The notes below the pieces were generated by a model, which worked only from the letters and a program-made list of their open reading frames with translations, did no database searches and was not told the DNA's origin. Positions 27,243-39,890 of a DNA stretch of 64,000 nt are shown here, one piece after another (position 1 is the stretch's first letter; each line of letters opens with the position of its first letter). The DNA is taken from NCBI RefSeq assembly GCF_047495875.1, contig NC_092470.1, positions 18,402,001 through 18,466,000 of the forward strand, written 5' to 3'. Source of the DNA: Pithys albifrons albifrons. Taxonomy: Eukaryota; Chordata; Aves; Passeriformes; Thamnophilidae. Both the position numbers and the translations under genes were made by a program.

Positions 27243-30200
27243 CCTGCCCTGATTTTCTAAGCTTTGAGGATAAAGCACTGGGATCTCAGACAGCAGAGCA
27301 GGAGATAAAAAGAAACACCCTCTCTGTTTGACATCTGCTCTTTGTTCAGGTGACACCCTCTGTGCCCCCCATAGGGCCCTCCCCTCCAGCAAGCCAAGGC
27401 TCCCTGGGGACAGCACATCAACACATTCTCCCCCTCCCAGGGGACACCAGGAGTGGCTTCATTAGCTGCAGCACAGGAAGAAGGGTCTCCTCTCCATGTT
27501 TACTCTACTTTGATGTGCTAACAGCCACATTCCAGAGAGCTTCTCCCCAGCCCCAGGAGCTGCTCTCAAACGGGCAAAACCACAGCTCCTTTCTGCAACG
27601 CTGTTTCTCTGGTTAAATAAGAAGTTTGGGATATTTAGTCCAAGCCAGAGCACCACTCCTGAGTGTGGATTCCCAAAGCCTGCAGTTAACTCACCACCTG
27701 TTGATGGGCATCACTGCAGTGCTGAAACTCTCCATGCTCACACACACATGGAATTACATGGGCTTCATTACTCAAAGTAAGATGGATTAGGACAGCTGTA
27801 CTCCAAAGGCAGGAGAAAAGGTGGCCAGGTGGATCTGAGAGAGGGATTCCAGTTGGAGAACAGGCTGGATGAGTGAACACAGCAGTGCTGGGAAGGATTC
27901 AGAAGCCTGGCATAACTCAAATTTAGTGGATGAGGCAGAAAGACAAATGGGAAGAGATTAGGAAATGAGAAGAGACAGGGACAGAAAAGTAGCAAATGGA
28001 GATAAAATGGGTTTTCCAGAAGGCTTCAAGAAACCTGACTTTGATCTCATAAGCAGCAGGGAGTCACTTCTGAGCGAGGCAGAGGTCAAGGAGGGCAGGA
28101 GATAAGATCAGAAGGGAAGAGGAGGTCTGTGGGAACTTCTGTGTGTACTTACTGCTGGAGAAAAATGGACCTAAGGCCCTGGGTCATGTCTGTGGCATCC
28201 CGAGTTCACTTGAGCAAAGGTAAGAGCTGGGCTGCAACAAGACCTGGTGAGGGCATGGAAGGATTCGGGCAGGGAAGGGGGGGCAAAAAGGGAAGGAGAG
28301 CTGGAGAACTGGGAGAGAAACAAGTGATGGGAATCAGGGGGATACAAACTACTGAGAGGAAGAGACAAACACAGGGACAAGGTGTTCAGGGATATCTTGC
28401 ACCAGGGAGGAATCACGTCTGGCAGAAGTCAGCAGAGACCTGATGTTTCTGAAAGACTACAGGAACATGCAACTGTGAAGTCAAAGAAAACATCACCACC
28501 AACTGTGAGACCAAGGTGCAGCTCAGGGTTTAGATTCTGGCCCTGGAGAGCCACCTATGCCTGGGGCTCCAGGGCATTTGGGTTTGAGTGTCTCCTGCTG
28601 GCCTCCTGCTCTTCAGGGGTGTTCTCTGGTAGCACTGCAGAGATGAACCTGCTGGTCCTTCCTCCAGACTGCTGGAGAACTAAACAGGACCTTCCTCTTC
28701 ACATGCATGCAAACATCAGCACGACAATATGCAAAAGTCAGGCAACCTCCCAGGGCAACAGGAGGATTCAGCACTGGATTTCTGGAGCTGTGGAACTGTC
28801 TTTCACTTAGATGGCTGAAGCACAGACTCAGGACAGAAATGAATCCCCATTTCTGCCCTGCTGGATGGCCCAACAAGAGGAGGAAGTTCCTGCCCTAAAC
28901 AGCCTTCATGAATCTCACCCTTCCCTTTCTCAATGTTATGAAAAATCAGTATTTCAGTATTTTCATTGTTGAGTGGAATAGGCCTAAACTCAAGAATTAA
29001 GTCTTCAGTGTCCCTGAGCTGCATCTTTCAGGAAATAAATAACTCACCAAAGGAAAAATGTAACAACAACTTTTCTATCAGAAAGGGAAGTGCCCGAGGG
29101 CTGCCATGCCCCTCATTGTGCCACGTGCCCATGCCAGCCTGACCCACCCTGCCCTCAGCAGGCATTCCCACCTGCAGGGTACCATCCTCCCTGCACTGGG
29201 AAAACAACCCTGGCACTGCCTGCAGCAGCTGCAGCTTTGCAAACGGGGTAAGGCTCCAAAACCAGTCTGGGGATTATTTTCTTCTTCCTTTTTCAGGTGA
29301 GTTCTGGGGCTTCCACTTTGGATTTTGTCAGTTTGTCCCTGCAACTCAGATCTGAGCCATCTGCTTCAACAGAGGGGCTGAATTCAGAGAGAAGGAAGAA
29401 AAAATATCAGATCAGGGCTTTTAAGGAGATTGCTAAACAAAGAACAGCATGGAATTCACCAACAGGGACCCTGGAGCCTTAAACTCCTTGGTATCTCCCT
29501 TCCAAAATGAAGAGACAAGATCAGACTTGGCAATAAATCACAAAAAATATTTGGAGTCTCTGTACCAAACAGCATCTGCTGCAAGAGTGAACAGTCAGGC
29601 TCCAGCTTTCAGTTCCAGTTTTTCCTTCTTATAATGGCAAACATTAACAAACTCCTGAAGCTTTGCAAATAAATGGAAATATTCTTTCAACAGTTTCAAG
29701 AGCTTTCCCGAGCTGTGCCTATCTCAGCCTGCCCAGTGTTGGGCTCATGAGCAACAATCAGCCCTGCAGTGGTTGAATAACACTCAGCAGTGGGAAGTGA
29801 ACAGCCTTTCAGTGTCTGGAGGGTCAGCCCAGTCTGCTGAAGGTGCTGAATGTTCCTCACCTGTGCTCCTGGCACGGCATTCCCCCACAGCTCTCCAGGA
29901 AAGCCTTCTCATGCTCTCCCAGAGTGAGTGAGCAACTGTTACCCTCAGAAAGTAAATTAATCTACAGTTTTGAAACAATATTGAAAGTGTATTTTATTTT
30001 TAGGCACTGTCTGCCTGTCAGGCTGTTCTCTTGGCCAAACCAGAGCAGCTCAGGCCACCTGCAGAGAAGGCCAGAGAACAGGATGATTCACAGCAATCAG
30101 ACTGAACTGATGCCTTCCCAGATGCTTCTGTGATACTTCCCCTTTGCAGCTCCAACATCCCAACCTCCAGGGCTGTCCAAGCTCCTGGCTCCACTCTGGC

Positions 30201-33200
30201 AAGCTGCCAGCACTGATAAACTCAGTTAGCAATCCTTGGGGCAGTCCTGCTGATTTAATTCTTTGCTGAGTGCTGATTTAACCCCGACCTGACAACACTG
30301 ACAAACCCAGGGCTGTGCCTGATCATGGCCAAGGGGCTGAGCTGCTCTGCTGAGGTCAGAAGAATAAAACCCCTAAACTTACTGCAGAATTCATGGCTTG
30401 ATTTTCTACACCCTGGCACTTCCACTTGGGCTTCCTGATGTAAATGTGGGTGCTGCAATTTCCCCCTCAGTGACAGCATCAGAGAGGGCTTTCTCCTCTC
30501 CTCAGTTTCCTGGGTTTCAGAGAACTTCCAAAAGCCTGGTATTTCTGGGATCCAGATCCTCAAATGTGATTTAAATTGGTCAATTGTTATAAAACTGTCA
30601 GGGAATGGCTGTCATTGGGGTGGACACACAAGCACAAGGCACACACATCAACACACACACTCACCAACCCAGGGTCAACTCTTGGGGTTGTTTTAACCCA
30701 AAGGGCTCCTCCTCTGGGTTCCATCCCAACTTCCACCTCCCAGAAAGGCAGTGACCCACATGCAAACACAAACTCATCACAGCACCAGCCTCCCTGAGCA
30801 GAAGTGATGGCTAATTCCAGAGAGAAGTGGCTGGAGATAATTTTAGTATAAATACCTCTTTCTCTAGATTGTTCAAAATTAAAATGTCACCCTTAAAGTA
30901 ACACCAGCTAGAGATAATTTTCCACTATGAAAATGAGCAGCCTGAGATTTCCTCACACTTAATAAAAAGAAATCTCTCATGTTCAAACTCGAGCTGCTGT
31001 GAAAGCAAACAAGGATTTGGATGGGTCCTGCTGAGCTCCCTGCAGTGACTGACAGCAGCCAGAAGGGTCCCTGGAGCCTCCCAGACACCAGCCAAGGCAC
31101 ATCCCAGCGCTGAGGCTCTCTGGATTCAGCACTGACAGCACGGGAGGCTCTCGGGGCAGCACCTGCAGCAGCACGAAAGGGAACTGCCCCAGAATCCTGC
31201 AGAGCACAAGGGGCATTTCCATGCCAGTTCTGCCAGCAAGGGCAGAGGTGTGTGATTCTATAGGTGCCTCCTCCAGTCTCACCTGCTTCTAAATACAGAA
31301 TCCCAGGACATGCAGAGCTCCTGGCCCTGCCTGGTGACACTCCCAGTGCTGGATCAGCCCCCTGTGTCCCTGACTGACACCCGAGGTTTGCTCAGGGCTT
31401 TCTCAGCTGCCAGACCCCTCTCAGTGAGGGGCTCCTGGAGGGAATTTGCAGCGGGAACAGCTGCACTTCCCAGCTCCACAGAAAGGGGATTTCTGAGCAC
31501 AGGAGCTCAGTGGCTTCCTCTCAGCTGCCATGTAAGAGATGCATTTCCCACCAAAGCCACCTGATGAAGGATGTCACAACCAGCCTCGTGGCACAGCAAA
31601 GCAGCTGAATGTGAGTTACAACTGCACTCACTGGACCAGCAGCATCACTGTGGGCCTGACCAAAATCTCACTGGCACCAAGACAAGCACTACCCTTGGCT
31701 TGGCAGACGGTGCATTAAACCATTTCACTGCTTCTTTTATTCAGTTCCCACCCCAGAAGGTTGGTGTTTGTCTTCTTTACTTCAACATAAAGCCAAAAAG
31801 CTTTATTTCCTTCAGTGTTTAGAGCATGCTGTGGCTCAGACACAGGTGCATGAGTGGGTATCTGTAAATACACCAGTGCATTGAACAAATACTCATTGGT
31901 TTTCCCAGTCTGAAAATGTAACAAGTGACACAGATAAAAATAGAAAAAAGGGATTGTTCTGAGATAGTCAGTCAAAAGTCATCTGTCATTCAGAGAAGAA
32001 ACCATTTAACATCACAGCAAACAGAGCTCTGCCCTGCAACACAAACCACAGAGAGCCAAGAGTTGGGTCCACTGTGGCAGGAGCAGCTGAGCTGAGAGCA
32101 GCTCACCCTCTGCAACCCTGGTGCTCACCCTCAGGGACATGCAGAGAAGGCCAACACGACAGGGCTGTGCCAGGAACCTCCCTTGGCTCCAGGGAGGGAG
32201 AAGGGAAATGGGAAGAGCCAAGTGAGACAGATAAAGGCATAGAAAGAAGTCTGGGGCAAATCAGAGAACATTAAGGAACAAGAAATGAGACACCAGCAGG
32301 AAGAAACACGAAACTGAAACATAATTATCACACTGTCTTGAGGCAACAAACATCTCTGAAAGAAAACTCCTAAGCTTAGAATTCCAGCAATCCTAAGCAG
32401 TATTTTTGTGACAAAGGATCCCAGGCTGGAAAAGCATCCCCACTCCAGATGCTGCTCCACAGTGTGTCCAGGTACAGGAATTCAGGCGGGAATCACGGGG
32501 AGAACCACCTGGAAGGACAGAGCAACCCCAGAGAAAAATGGTGCTTTCCTGAAGTCTGAGCCAACAGACACCTCTAAGTCACCAAAGGGATGAGAAGGAG
32601 CAGCAATGTGTCCCCAGAACCCACCAGGAGGCAGGACATGGGTGTGGGCAGGGATTGCTGCACACTGGGAGCCAGCAAGACCAAGCTGGGACAACATTTC
32701 CTCTCTGACTGACAGACGTGGCTACAAAAGCAAGATAAGAAATGAGTGTACAGGTTTCCTAAACAGAGAGGTAAGATATAAATGCAAAATAGAAATCTAA
32801 CTTCAATCTTCCACTTTCCTGTCATTTCAAGAACAACAAACTCTGATTAGACTGATGAGCTCATTTTCAACAAACAAAAACATCCACCCAGAGTTTCTTA
32901 ACTCACTGGCCAGTTCTCTTATAAATAACTGCAGTGTTTACACTGTTTGTCTACCCCAGCACAAATATTGCTGTCCATGCTGCAGCCTGATGGATGACAC
33001 TCCTCAAAGCAACAAGCAGATCCTCAGCAGAACATCCCTGAGTACCCACAGGCTGGGCCAGGCCAGGCAGAGCTCATTGCAAACAGCTCAGGCTCAATGG
33101 CCACACAAACACGTCTGGCACAACCACACAAAGCCAACAGAAACTCCAGGCTGCTCCTGACCACCAACTAAAGCAGAAGCACAGGACTAATTCCCAGCTA

Positions 33201-33817
33201 AGCAAACACAGGAATCCTGAGCATTCTACAAATGCTGCCCTAAGAGTACAGGAGGAGAAAGAGATTTGATGGGCTGAGTCTAAGGGGGTTTTAATTGTTG
33301 TTTTAGTAACTTCAATGCATGTCTATCAGTTGATCTAAAAGGTAAAAGACTTGTCAAATTAATTCAGGTAAAAACTTTGCAGATTATAGGATTTTGAATG
33401 TGAAATTTAAAAATCTATACAGCAGAACTGCTGTGTCCAAATAAAACCCCAAGGAATTCCAATCCTGTTCAAGGACAGTTTATACACACAAAAACACACA
33501 CATTTATGCCCCTCAGAGAGAATGAGGCTAAAATTTCCCCATCTACACTCTCCTTCCCATCTAAATTTGCAAGAATTTGATAAGGAAACCCCAGGATTTC
33601 CTACAAGGGAGATCTGTTCAGAGTCCCATGTGCAAATTCAAAGTGCTCTGCTGTGCATTTAGAGACAGGGGGTTTTTCCCCACAATGTGTCTGTGTATTT
33701 TTGGGTCAGCTCCAAATTTCATCACCTTTCCCACAGCACCTGCCATCAATATTGACAGTATGAAGTGAGTTTGTACTGGACCACAGCTGGCTGGAACACA
33801 CTCCCTACTGCACTTTC

Positions 33818-33864
33818 AGGGAAGATTTTCAGTGCCTGGTAAACACAGGGAAGATTTTCAGTGG
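33818..33864. repeat. Short direct duplication, 17 bp at 29-bp offset
   Basis: AGGGAAGATTTTCAGTG occurs at 33818-33834 and again at 33847-33863. It is probably a small replication-slippage duplication. Confidence 0.75.
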
Positions 33865-34684
33865 TGCAAAGTGCTGTTACATACCCAAGTCCTATTTGTG
33901 TTGCACAATCCCAAGTGAAAAGTTTGGAGCTCATGCTGAGGTAGTGGAAGTGGGAGAATTGTTACATAAATCCCAACAACATTCCAAGGATTTAAAGTGA
34001 CTTTCAATCTATTGACTGCATTTGGTGTAGCAAAATCCTTCCAGGCCCAGACACCCTGCAAAATGGGTTAGGTATTGTACTGGGTCATGTCACCAGATGG
34101 TTAACCAAAGCTGGAAAAAAAACCCCTTAAATGAGAAAATATCAGTGCAGGTCAAATCCCTCCCTGTGGACTGGAAGGGAAAGTTTTATGCACATTTCCC
34201 AGTGTGGTTTTCTTGGTTATCACCAGTAAAATCTCATCTTTACATTATTTAAAACGTGCTCTCACAATTGCATTTAGCCTTGGCAGCTGCAAGACAAAAG
34301 AAATGTAAAAGTACAGTAGGCAACTGTCCTTCATTTCCTTCCTTGACTCTTACATATCCTGTGTGCAACTGGAATGCTCCTATTTGATTATCCAGTGGAG
34401 CAAATGCTCCAATGGATGCAATCATGCCTTGTAACCCTGTGTGTCTGCAGTCCAGAGCACAGCCATGGACAGAAGTTGTTACACAGCTTGGCTTTTTAGC
34501 TACAGGCTCTGTAAAACAATAGGAACTTCTGCAATGTTTGCAGGCCAGCAGAGGATAAAGGCACTGTAAGGCAGTCAGCTGGAGGAAAGCCAGCTCTGTC
34601 TGACAGGAGGAGAAGAAAAACCTCTGAGGTTTCTCAGATATAAACACGTCAGCTTTGTGCAAGGGTTGCAGTGAGCAGCAAAGG

Positions 34685-35096
34685 GACCAGGCTGGAATGG
34701 GAAACACAGGAAAGAGCAGAGACCAGGCTGGAGTGGGAAACACAGGGAAGAGCAGGGACCAGGCTGGACTGGGACACACAGGGAAAAGCAGGGACCAGGC
34801 TGGAATGGGACACACAGGGAAAAGCAGGGACCAGGCTGGAATGGGAACACAGGGAAAAGCAGGGACCAGGCTGGAATGGGAACACAGGGAAAAGCAGGGA
34901 CCAGGCTGGGATGGGAAACACAGAGAAGAGCAGGGACCAGGCTGGGCTGGGAACACAGGGAAAAGCAGGGACCAGGCTGGAATGGGAACACAGGGAAAAG
35001 CAGGGACCTGGTTGGAATGGGAAACACAGAGAAAAGCAGGGACCAGGCTGGAATGGGAACACAGGGAAAAGCAGGGACCAGGCAGGGGAAAGCAGG
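34685..35096. repeat. Minisatellite, 35-36-bp unit, 11 copies plus a partial
   Basis: Eleven copies of GACCAGGCTGGAATGGGAAC plus ACAGGGAAAAGCAGG (some with an extra A or C), ending in a shortened twelfth. Several units are identical. The mixed 35/36-bp length shifts frames from copy to copy, yet few stop codons occur, so open frames of up to 284 codons on the minus strand and 217 on the plus strand cross it. These frames are low-complexity Pro/Phe/Cys-rich or Gly/Lys-rich repeats with no other support. Confidence 0.95.
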
Positions 35097-35224
35097 AACA
35101 CAAACCTCTGGGCTGTTGAAGGTTTCAGTCAATATTTTACTGACCTGAAGAACAGGCTGGTGCCCAAGGAAGTGCAGCTGCCCCTGGGAAGGCCTAAGAA
35201 GAGTTCTGAGGGGCTTTGCAGTGA

Positions 35225-35345
35225 GACTCCAGCCAGCTCTGTCCTTGGGCATGTCCCTTCCCATCCCATTCCAGCCTTCATTTCCTCACCACTGCAATGG
35301 GCAGCATTGTTATCTCCTTTGTAAAGAGCCTTGGATTTTACTGAG
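35225..35345 (+). repeat. Probable MIR/CORE-SINE-like relic
   Basis: The order CCAGCTCTGTCCTTGGGCATGT, then CTTCATTTCCTCACCACTGC, AATGGGCAGCATTGTTATCTC and TTTGTAAAGAGCCTTGG follows the core of mammalian-type MIR elements (tyrosine-like text: gctctg..ccttgggcaagtc..cctcagtttcctcatctg). It is strongly diverged, so assignment is tentative. An ancient amniote CORE-SINE is the simplest reading. Confidence 0.5.
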
Positions 35346-35399
35346 GAAAAGCCCTATTTACAAATTCATTTTTTCTCCTCTCAATGAATTCTATTTTAC

Positions 35400-35423
35400 A
35401 AATAAAATAAAATAAAATAAAAT
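35400..35423. repeat. Microsatellite (AAAAT)n
   Basis: About five copies of an AAAAT/AATAA pentamer follow the MIR-like relic. Confidence 0.9.
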
Positions 35424-36907
35424 GCAAAAAATCCCCAGTGTATGGTTTAATGGCACAGCTCCATCAGAAACAGTGAATTAAGGGGTAAGGCACTGGGCTG
35501 GAAGGCAGGATGTGCAAAATCATCCCATGCTCTTGGGTAAGAACCAGACAGAAATGGTTTCCTGAGTCCCAAGTTTGCCCTTCCCATATGGCCTGAGGTG
35601 GATCACAGCAGAAAATCCAACCTGCAGCTGCAGAGGCCCTTGGGTTGGCACTTCCAGTGCACTGATAGCAGGTTTGACACCATGGAAAACAAACACTGCT
35701 TCCACAGCCATTTACTGCTAAGAGGAAAGGAAGGAGCAGGATGAGCTATAACAGCAGAATTGATGATTTTCTTTATTTTATGATCACTGCTGTGAGAGCC
35801 CCCCACGGAAACAAACCCTCAGCAAGGGGAAGTGATGGAGCTGAGGTGTGAAACAGTGCAGAGAGCAGCAAAATCTCCACTTCCACAGGCAAGGCAAGCG
35901 ACAACAGCAGCAATACTGAAAACCCCAGGGGACAGAAGAGCTCTGTGCACAGATCAACCCTAATGAGCTTGTTCCGCTGTGTCTGCCTGCAGGGCTCCTC
36001 AGCCTCACACACACAGTAGCCAGGAGCAGTTCCAGAGCTTGTCCTGACAGTTGTTTGGCAGTGTGGGCTTTGCTGGACATCAATTAGGCTCCTGCCTTCA
36101 GCCTGTCTGTTTGCAAACACAGCGACCACTTCCTGAGATAAACAGCAGAGATTTCTTTAAATCGGCATTAAATGCTGCTGAGGCACAAGCAAAGCCTGGG
36201 GTGTCAGGCAGAGTCCCACAAATCATCTCTGACTCAGAAAATAAGCGAGGCAGAAAACTGGCCAGGAGATACAAGTGTAATTCAGAAGTTCTATATTGAG
36301 AAGAACCAAAACCATGAGAACCACCTATCACACAAATGAAAATATTAAAAGCTGCTTCTGATGGTTTTTCACTCCATATAAGCATGAAAATGTACCAAAT
36401 TGCTTCTGGGGGACACTATACCATAAGTTAATGGGGAACTGGTAGTTTGAACAGCAATAAGAAGTCCTTTTTCCCCACAGTGACTGCATGTCAAACCCCC
36501 AGACCCAGGAAGGGGGTGAAAGGATGGGCAAAGGAGCCTCTCCTGCAGGTCCCTGCCCTGGAAGCTACGAGACCAAAATTCCCAGGTGCTTTATGTCCAT
36601 GTCTGTATCATTTCCCACAGACAGAAAGGGCCCTAGAGAGGAATGCAGGACGTGTTTGCACTTGCAGCAGCCGAACTGCACTGAGATTTAGCACAGAAAG
36701 GGATTTATGACACAGAGCTGAAATGAATGAAGTCAGAGTATCAGAATAAATATCAACAAAGTCATGTAAAATATTTTCCCCCATGACTTACTCCTTTTAA
36801 TGAAGGCAACAGAAAGGAGCTGAGGTGCTCACTGGGATCTGGGCTGCAGTGCTGGGTGCCTGGTGGGAAAGTGCCACAGCACTGGCAGCCAGGGAATTTT
36901 CTGATGA

Positions 36908-37005
36908 AATCCAAGTTGGACAAGGCTTGGAGCAACCTGGGAGAGGGGAAGGTGTCCCTGCCCATGGCAGGGGGTCAAAGAGATGAGCTCTAAGACATGT
37001 CCCCA
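36908..37005 (+). mobile_element. CR1 LINE fragment, short and diverged
   Basis: CAAGTTGGACAAGGCTTGGAG, then CAACCTGGGAGAGGGGAAGG and TGTCCCTGCCCATGGCAGGGGG are the standard text of a CR1 3' region. The usual TGGATGATCTTTAAGGTCC-type end is decayed to AGATGAGCTCTAAGACATGTCC. This subfamily differs from the copies at 26935 and 55110, which lack the CCTGCCCATGG box. Confidence 0.85.
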
Positions 37006-38543
37006 AAACCAGAAAGAAGGAAAAGCACACCCAGGACACTGGAGTGAGGAAGAGCAGCAGGAATTCCTGATTACCTGAGTGGCATCCCAGAGCTCCCACT
37101 AAGGTTTATGTGATCTCATATCACACTCACTTGGCATTTTTAGTGGGAATTTGGCAGAGGAGGGATTGCCAGGTGGTGAAAAGGAACTGGAAGGCTGTAG
37201 TGGGCAGGGTGGAGCCCGGGAGAGGGCAGTGGGGAATATGCCCAACAGCACAGCTCTGCACTGGGGTGGCAGCCCAGCAACCAAAAGGCAAGGGAAAACC
37301 TCTTCCTCTGCACTGTACCACAGCTCCCTGTGGCTTCCCAAATCCAGCAGCCTCCCTGCACTGCCCTGCAGAGCCACAGGGACAGAAATTACAGTTCTAC
37401 AAGATCTCTCTCCTTCCCAAACCCCAAATCAACTTGACAGCCATTCTTCAAGGGACATTTCAGCCTCCAATATGTTCATTTGAAAGTATTAAAGTGTGCT
37501 TGTGTTTGGGCTGAAGGACAGGCCCAGCAAGGCTTTTGCCAGAGCCAGGCACTGCTGCTCTGAGGAATTGTTTGAAGCAGCAGGTATTTCTATTTATTCT
37601 GGCACCAACTAAAAACCCGCCCTGGAATATACAGGAACATTCACCACAAACCACTGTGGAAAATGTTTTTAATGGGAGAATTCCTTTTCTTTTCCACTCC
37701 CAGCAAACCAGCTAGTCTTTTCCCCTTTCCTTGGGGATGAATTCTCTGCTGTGACACTGTCAGGGGACTGGAATCACTGTGACATGGGGAGGAAGATGGG
37801 AATGAGCAGGACTGTCCCTTGCTGTGGACAGGCCACCCAACTGCAGGGGCAAAGGGCCAAGGAAAAGGTAAAAATGTGGTCCTTTATTGAGGTGTTTTAC
37901 GTGAAATAAAAAAACCTGCTTGGAGATCCAGACCCTGGTCTGCCAAACCTGGGCATATTTTGAAGCACTTTACTGGGATAAACAGCCAGGAGATGGGAAT
38001 GTTTTTCACAAAACATTGAGTCACTTGTGGAAAGAGTCTGGAAAACTGTGTTTCTCAATCACCTCCACTGTGTGCTTGGTTTTCTCCAGGCAGCTATTCC
38101 TGCAGCTCAGCCTGCCCCTCTGCACTGTACACACTTCCTCTGCTTTCTTTTCCCCAGCACCAAGCCACAGAAAAGCACATGTGACTGCAGCAGAGGTAAA
38201 GTCATTTTTAACCAGGGCAATTTAAGGATATTTAAGACACATTCTCATTTTCCATTTCCCAATTCCACACTGCCCCCACTTTTATTATTGGCTGAACACA
38301 GGGAAGCTCCAGCTTGGCTCTGGGGTAACATGCACAGCAAGCAAGGCAGGCCAAGCTCTGCCTTCAAATATGCAGGATCATTCCTAACTAACCATGGAGC
38401 TGCTTCTCTGGCACCAGCAGTGGAAACACTGAACACAAGGGGCATTCTCAACCTGCTGATGTCACAGAGGGGTTGGATGCTGACCCTGTGCAGGCTCCAG
38501 AGCTGCAGAGACACTCAAGGAGCAGCTTGGCCAGAGCAGAGGC

Positions 38544-38911
38544 AGCTCTGCTGGAGTCACAGAACCTCCCGCAGGAAAGGAGAGCTCTGCTGGAGTCACA
38601 GAACCTCCCGCAGGAAAGGAGAGCTCCGCTGGAGTCACAGAACCTCCCGCAGGAAAGGAGAGCTCCGCTGGAGTCACAGAACCTCCCGCAGGAAAGGAGA
38701 GCTCTGCTGGAGTCACAGAACCTCCCGCAGGAAAGGAGAGCTCTGCTGGAGTCACAGATCCTCCCGCAGGAAAGGAGAGCTCTGCTGGAGTCACAGAACC
38801 TCCCGCAGGAAAGGAGAGCTCCGCTGGAGTCACAGAACCTCCCGCAGGAAAGGAGAGCTCCGCTGGAGTCACAGAACCTCCCGCAGGAAAGGAGAGCTCT
38901 GCTGGAGTCAT
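38544..38911. repeat. Minisatellite, 39-bp unit, about 9.4 nearly identical copies
   Basis: The unit reads AGCTCTGCTGGAGTCACAG followed by AACCTCCCGCAGGAAAGGAG. Length is 39 bp throughout, and almost the only differences are GCTCTG/GCTCCG in four copies and one GATCC for GAACC. Such uniformity indicates recent expansion or homogenisation. The constant 13-codon period leaves frames open on both strands. A 370-codon plus-strand frame (38027-39139) and a 198-codon minus-strand frame run through it, but their flanks are ordinary intron sequence. Confidence 0.97.
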
Positions 38912-39764
38912 AGCATGAGGGGTGAGCCCAGAGCAGGCTCTGGAGCTCTGATGGGCTGTGCCAAGGCTGTGCCACACACAGCAAAGCTCCATCACAGAGT
39001 GCTGAGGTCCTGCAAGGGAGGCTGCTGGACACGATGGTCACCAATGTACTGCATACAGGAATACTGCCCTCCTTCTGCCCACCATCCTGGGAATTCAGCC
39101 CTCCTCTGGGCTAACTTACCCACCCCAGCAGGAAAATGAGCATTAACCAATTATTCCCTACACAAATGAGGTTCTGTCCCACCATGCAGCCAGTGGGGCA
39201 TCACCCCACAAAGACATACCCTCATACCTGCACCATTTTTGAGCTTGTCCCAGCCATTATGGAACCCTCCACTCTGCCCTGGCAGCTGGGCCAAGAAAAC
39301 TTGAACCAAGTCCCCACAGCAACTGGTTTCAGTGAGGGGCCAGAACACAAACACAAACCTCCTGTTGCTGTTTTCTCTCTGTGTCTGCATGGCAGGCAAA
39401 GCTTCCAGATAGGTTTTCCAATGTGGATCTTTCAGAGCACAAGGGAACACCTCTGATGAGCCATTCAAACTTCAAAATCCCATTTCTGACCAAGAGCTGG
39501 GCCTCAGAGCTTCCACCAGGGAAAGTTCTGCTTCCCTGTTTCTCACAATGCAAGGAAAATCAAGGCATGGTCACGTCAAAAAACATTCCCTAGAGCAGTC
39601 TGAGTCTCTTAGTACATATGATCTAAGAGATTCCTTAACATGAACATGACTAAGCAGCACCAGATTGTGGACCTGTCCTGCATCACAGCCCCAAGAACAG
39701 CCCCCTGCTTTATGGGAGACCTCCCTGAGCCTTGCAACCTCCTGCAGCTTTGCACTCAAAAGCC

Positions 39765-39890
39765 TCAGTTCAGAGAGGCAGACAGAAGCTTTCAGAATGT
39801 AAGTGACTTGCCAAATGTCACACAATGAGTCAGAGCCAGAGCTGGGAATAGAAATCAGGAGTCTAGAGCCCAGATTCTCTGCCTTATATA
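39765..39890 (-). repeat. Probable MIR/CORE-SINE-like relic, reverse orientation
   Basis: On the plus strand the series CCTCAGTTCAGAGAGGCAGA, GTAAGTGACTTGCCAAATGTC, ACACAATGAGTCAGAGCCAG, AGCTGGGAATAGAAATCAGG matches the reverse of a MIR core (gaggttaagtgacttgcccaaggtcacac..agagccgggattcgaacccagg). It is better preserved than the copy at 35225. Confidence 0.6.

Noticed and set aside
26702..27331. 209-codon frame as a transposon protein
   Set aside because: It crosses the noncoding 3' tail of a CR1 element and has no reverse transcriptase or endonuclease motif.
34249..35103. 284-codon minus-strand frame rich in Pro, Phe, Cys and Ser
   Set aside because: It is the translation of the 35/36-bp minisatellite. 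Alternating unit lengths change the frame from copy to copy, which a selected protein repeat would not tolerate.
38027..39139. 370-codon plus-strand open frame with a 13-residue repeat, as a possible novel repeat protein
   Set aside because: The open frame comes from a 39-bp unit lacking stops. Other frames on both strands are equally open, and flanking sequence shows no coding character or conserved domain.
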